Below, in pieces: positions 37,868-41,637 of a stretch of DNA of 41,637 nucleotides. The DNA comes from Anaeromyces robustus (taxonomy: Eukaryota > Neocallimastigomycota > Neocallimastigomycetes > Neocallimastigales > Neocallimastigaceae), in assembly GCA_002104895.1 (NCBI GenBank), contig MCFG01000212.1:77501-119137 (forward strand). The letters are read 5' to 3'. Made by a program: the position numbers and the translations under genes. Within the stretch, counting starts at the first letter, position 1. Every line of letters starts with the position of its first letter. The notes below the pieces were generated by a model, which worked only from the letters and a program-made list of their open reading frames with translations, was not told the DNA's origin and did no database searches.

Positions 37868-37985
37868 ATTATTATTTATTTATTATTATTTATTATTTAT
37901 TTATTTATTATTTATTATTATTATTTATTTATTATTTATTATTTATTTATTATTTATTTATTATTATTTATTATTTATTATAATT
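37868..37985. repeat. Compound TTA/TTTA microsatellite
   Basis: Alternating TTATTA and TTTATTTA blocks; intergenic. Confidence 0.85.
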
Positions 37986-38723
37986 ATTACTATAATACAA
38001 AATATAAAAAAATTTTTTATAATATATTAAGTTTATAGTTATAATATATAATTCTTTTTAATACGTCAAACTTTAATTAATAAAGTTTCACATTTTTTGT
38101 TGTACCAATATAAACCAATAAAAAGTACAAATAAAAAAAAATTTTTTTTTTCTTTTTCTTTTTCATTATTGTTTAATTTTCATAATACTTTTTTTTTTAA
38201 AAGGAAGTTAATACTTTTATTTACTATTTTTCATATTTTTTATTATAAATAATTATATATATTTATAATTATTTTTAAAGCGTTTATTTTTTTTTGTTAA
38301 TATTTATATAAATAGTGTGATTTTTCTTTATTTTTTTAAAAAATTTTTTTTTATATATCCTTTTTCTTTTTTTATAAAATAAAAAAGTATTAAATTATAT
38401 TTATACTGCTTACTGGTTAAGCTAGATAATAATAATTTAAAAATTTGTAAGAAAGAAAAATATTAAAATTAAAAAAACAAATAAAAACAAAAACTATTTT
38501 AAATTTTATTAAATAAAAAAAAAACAGTAATATATTTATAAAGTAAAAAAAAGCATAAAGTCTTTTTCATATTAAAGTAATTATTTAAATTTCATTTTGT
38601 AAATAATAATTATATCAGAAATAAAATAAAACAATAATTATAAAAAATACGACAATATATTCTAATAGAAAAAAATATATATTAATAATTATTAAAATAA
38701 AAAGTATAACAATAAAATCAAAA

Positions 38724-40753
38724 ATGAATTACAAGAATATTTTATCTATTGCCTTAATGTCTTTCGCTGGAAAGGCATTTGGAAGTTGTGATTTTGCTTC
38801 AAAGGATGGTTATCCATGCTGTAAAGGTTGTTCAGTAACTTACGAAGATGCCAGTGGTAAATGGGGTGTCGAAAATAATGCTTGGTGTGGTATTGACAGT
38901 TCATGGTAAGTAATATAAGTAATATATAAATATATATATATAAAAGTAATATTTTAGTATTAAATATAAAATATATTTAACATTTTGAAATTTTTTAATT
39001 AAAATTAAAATTTATTTTATATAATAATAATAATAAAATAGTAATGGACAAACTGCTACTGTATGTATAATATAATATTGTGAAAAATATTATATATTTT
39101 AAATAATATTTTTTTATAAAATAAAATAAAACTTAATTATTAATAATATAATATTTAAATTTTTTAAAAATAAAATTATTAATTATTAGTGCTGGTCTAC
39201 TGCTGAAGGTTACCCATGCTGTACCCCAGGTACTGCAGTTACACTTACTGATAGTAAGGGTAAATGGGGTATTGAAAACGGAAGCTGGTGTGGTATTACC
39301 GAAACTAAAAATGATAATTCAGTAAGCATTTTTTTTTTAATATTAATATTAATAAAAAATAAAATATGATAATATATGATATGATAAGTAGTTAAATAAA
39401 AATAAAAAATTTTTATTTTCTTTACTAATTTTTATATATTAATAATTAATTAATATCAATTATAAAAAGTGCTGGGCTTCTTCTCTTGGTTACGGTTGTT
39501 GTAATGGTTGTGAAGCTATTACTGTTGATGGTAGTGGTAAATGGGGTTTCGAAAATGGAGCCTGGTGTGGTATTATTGACTCCAAATGTAAAAATCAACC
39601 ACAACCTACTCAACCATCCCAACCATCTCCAACTCAACCAGCCACTCCAACTCAACCAAATAATCCACCAGTTAATAATAATGATCCAATAGGTTTCCTT
39701 TCTACTAAGGGTCACCTTATTGTTGATGAAAAGGGTCGTGCTGTTAAATTAGCTGGTATTTCATGGTTCGGTGGTGAAACTACTAACCTTTCTCCACACG
39801 GTTTATGGGCTAAACCATTAAGTCATTTCATTAAAACTATTAAGGATCTTGGTTATAACCATATTCGTTACCCATGGACTAATGAAATGTTTAAAGAAGG
39901 AGCTAAAACTGAATCTGTTGATTCCGTCAATAACCCAGATCTTGCTGATTTAACTCCATTAGAAGTTATGGATGCTGTTATTGAAGCTGCTGGTGCTGCT
40001 GGTATTAAGGTTTACCTTGATCGTCACAGACCACTTGCTGGTGGACAAAGTGAATTATGGTACATTGATGAAGTTCCAGAATCTCAATGGATTGAAGACT
40101 GGCAATTCCTTGCTAAACGTTACAAGGGTAACCCAACTGTTATTGGTGCTGATCTTCATAATGAACCACACGGTACCGCTTGTTGGGGTTGTGGTGAAGA
40201 AGTTCGTGATTGGAGACTTGCTGCTGAAAGATGTGGTAATGCTATTCATGAAGTTAACCCAGACTGGCTTATTATTGTTGAAGGTAATGATCACTATGGT
40301 GAAGAAGGATGGCAAAAGGGTGAAAGTTACTGGTGGGGAGGTATGTTAAAGGGTGTTAAGGAAAACCCAGTTAGATTGAAGGTTCCAAACAAGCTTGTTT
40401 ACTCTGCCCACGATTACGATAAGAATGTTCACTTACAAGATTGGTTCACTACTTCTGATTTCCCAGACAACATGCCAGAAATTTGGGATGATAAATGGGG
40501 TTACATTGTTAAGGAAGATATTGCTCCAGTTCTTATTGGTGAATTTGGTTCAGTCTTAAGAGATGCTGTTGATGTTAAATGGTTAACTAATTTAGTTACC
40601 TATATGCATGAAAATGGTGTCCACTGGACTTTCTGGTGTTTAAATCCAAACTCTGGTGATACTGAAGGTATTCTTGGATACGATTGGGAAACTGTTAATA
40701 CTAAAAAGGATGGTATCCTTACTCCAGATAAGGTCCCAGACTTTTATTTATAA
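38724..40753 (+). CDS. Secreted GH5 endoglucanase with three N-terminal fungal dockerins
   Basis: It hydrolyses internal beta-1,4 bonds of cellulose and should dock into the fungal cellulosome outside the cell. Exons 38724-38905, 39042-39060, 39190-39321 and 39470-40753 join in phase to 538 residues. The signal peptide is about 1-20 ([15 protein letters not shown]). Three dockerin modules follow at about 22-57, 67-101 and 112-146, each with C..A..GYPCC or GYGCC, then GKWG.ENG.WCGI. A Pro/Gln/Thr linker spans about 150-180. The GH5 barrel runs from [11 protein letters not shown] to the C terminus. The acid/base glutamate is E343 in [10 protein letters not shown] and the nucleophile E469 in LIGEFGS. 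The catalytic domain closely resembles bacterial E1-type (GH5 subfamily 1) enzymes: [50 protein letters not shown]. Horizontal transfer from bacteria is likely, as is common for such genes. G+C and the preference for GGT, GCT, ACT and AAG set it apart from its surroundings and suggest high expression. Confidence 0.97.
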
Positions 40754-41096
40754 GCTAATTAATTATTAACTAATAATTAATTAATTAATTAATAATAATC
40801 ATAAATAATAAAATAATTAAAATTATAAAAAGTTTTTAAACATGATAGAAAAATATAAAATATAAAATAAATAATAAATAATAATTACATTAAAATAAAT
40901 AATGTTTTTATTATTTATGAAAAGAGAATATTATATAAAAAAAAAAAAAAAAAAAAACAATAAAAGTATAAAAAGAAAAACGTATATTCATCATAAATAA
41001 TTTATATTTATTAATCTTATTAGTTTTATTATATAAAAATTTAGTATTATATATTTGAAAGCATTTAAATATATAAAATAAAATAAAGTAAGAAAA

Positions 41097-41129
<33 letters not shown>

Positions 41130-41299
41130 TGTTTTTGTTTTATATGCTGTTCTTTTTTTTTTTTTTTTATACCCATCTAAATGAATATATTTATTTATTT
41201 ATTTTATATTTATATATATATATAAATAGTAGATAATAGAATTAATAATATTGTTAATAAATGTAGTTCTAATAATGGAAACAATAGTATATGGTAATA
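40754..41299. other. 3' flank of the cellulase gene, no gene seen
   Basis: AT-rich sequence with A-tracts (about 40939-40957 and 41098-41125). It should hold the cellulase terminator and polyadenylation site; AATAAT-like runs are too common to single one out. Confidence 0.65.
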
Positions 41300-41637
41300 T
41301 CGATATTTTAGGATGGTATATATAGGATAAATTGATTTTTCTTTAATTCTATATGTAGTATGGATTTATTGTTTTTATGTATAATTATACTACTTTTTTT
41401 CCTTGCGATCTGCGGCTCTATTGAATGATATCATGCCTGTTGTCTGTAAAAGACAACATATATTATTCAATAAATTTAAAACCAACCTCTCCAGGAACGT
41501 CAATGCTGATAACACAGTAGGACAGCCTAGTAGGGCAAATGCCGATCCTATTTCCGACCCTAGTGGAATAGGATAGATCAATTTTACTTTAATTCTATAT
41601 TTAGAATTAAGGGCTGTATGGATTTATTGTTTTTAAA
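41300..41637. mobile_element. Probable end of a transposable element, cut by the window edge; family not determined
   Basis: A higher-G+C segment (about 41400-41576) abruptly interrupts the A/T background. It holds a plus-strand open stretch without a clear start, ending at 41576. Its last part reads NADNTVGQPSRANADPISD, which I do not recognise. The sequence that follows (41569-41635, AGGATAGATC... to TATGGATTTATTGTTTTTA) recurs in diverged, shorter form at 41324-41377. Two copies of the same end about 245 bp apart, the first with nothing but the end, fit a truncated insertion next to a longer one, as seen for non-LTR elements. It looks old and partial. The minus strand also has a 63-codon open frame, so the strand is uncertain. 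Confidence 0.4.

Larger units (their letters stand above)
34032..38723. other. Long AT-rich intergenic region, microsatellites, no gene seen
   Basis: A 4.7-kb gap between two plus-strand genes. It contains five microsatellites and one long inverted repeat, listed separately. The 81-codon frame at 34474-34719 is Phe/Ile/Leu/Tyr only and A/T-driven, so it is not called. The cellulase promoter must lie in the last part before 38724, but no recognisable regulator site stands out. Confidence 0.7.

Noticed and set aside
39446-39715. Minus-strand frame antisense to the cellulase
   Set aside because: It is antisense to the dockerin-linker exon; its Trp/Ser-rich translation is the mirror of Pro/Gln/Thr codons.
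41390-41581. 63-codon minus-strand frame in the terminal higher-GC segment
   Set aside because: The plus strand is open over the same bases and neither reading is recognisable, so I report the segment as a probable element end rather than as a gene.

Overview
The window is nuclear DNA of an intron-bearing, extremely AT-rich eukaryote. It is almost certainly an anaerobic gut fungus (Neocallimastigomycota). The decisive evidence is the gene at 38724-40753, which encodes a secreted GH5 cellulase carrying three fungal dockerin (CBM10-type) modules, a hallmark of that phylum. Other features fit: intergenic DNA that looks near 90% A+T, A/T homopolymers and AAT/AAAT microsatellites, asparagine-rich proteins, an ankyrin-repeat protein, a DUF5648-like protein, and short introns with TAG or AAG acceptors. 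The species cannot be named from this sequence.

Layout, left to right. 1-3754 (minus): an F-box/WD40 protein of the Cdc4/Fbw7 family, five exons visible, running off the left edge. 6422-7334 (minus): a small two-exon protein with one membrane segment, not recognised. 7335-10273: gene-free, with a perfect 21-bp hairpin and a 14-unit minisatellite. 10374-11681 (plus): an intronless ankyrin-repeat protein with a recent 99-bp internal duplication. 13083-13553 (minus): a coiled-coil protein ending in a half-size DUF5648-like domain. 14711-20874 (minus): a 15-exon leucine-rich-repeat protein resembling the protein phosphatase 1 regulator PPP1R37, with SILK and RVxF docking motifs. 23864-27099 (minus): a three-exon La-related RNA-binding protein with a cold-shock-like C-terminal domain. 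27100-31663: gene-free, with a few islands of exon-like composition that may be gene relics. 31664-34031 (plus): a seven-exon F1-ATPase gamma subunit. 34032-38723: gene-free, many microsatellites and one long inverted repeat. 38724-40753 (plus): the dockerin-bearing GH5 endoglucanase. 41300-41637: a higher-GC segment with a repeated end, probably the end of a transposable element cut by the window edge.

The genes do not form a pathway. This is an ordinary fungal stretch with independently transcribed genes: ubiquitin ligase specificity (Cdc4-like), PP1 control (PPP1R37-like), RNA binding (La-related), hydrogenosomal or mitochondrial-type F1-ATPase (gamma), and extracellular cellulose breakdown (GH5). 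I assembled exons by hand. All 30 proposed introns begin GT, end AG and keep the reading frame, and every complete gene sums to a whole number of codons, which strongly supports the models. I found no CRISPR array, tRNA, rRNA or defence-type gene cluster, and no clearly novel multi-gene system. The most interesting items are the gamma subunit with a charged insertion, the SILK plus RVRF arrangement, the La/cold-shock combination, the one-exon-per-dockerin structure and the absence of CAG acceptors.
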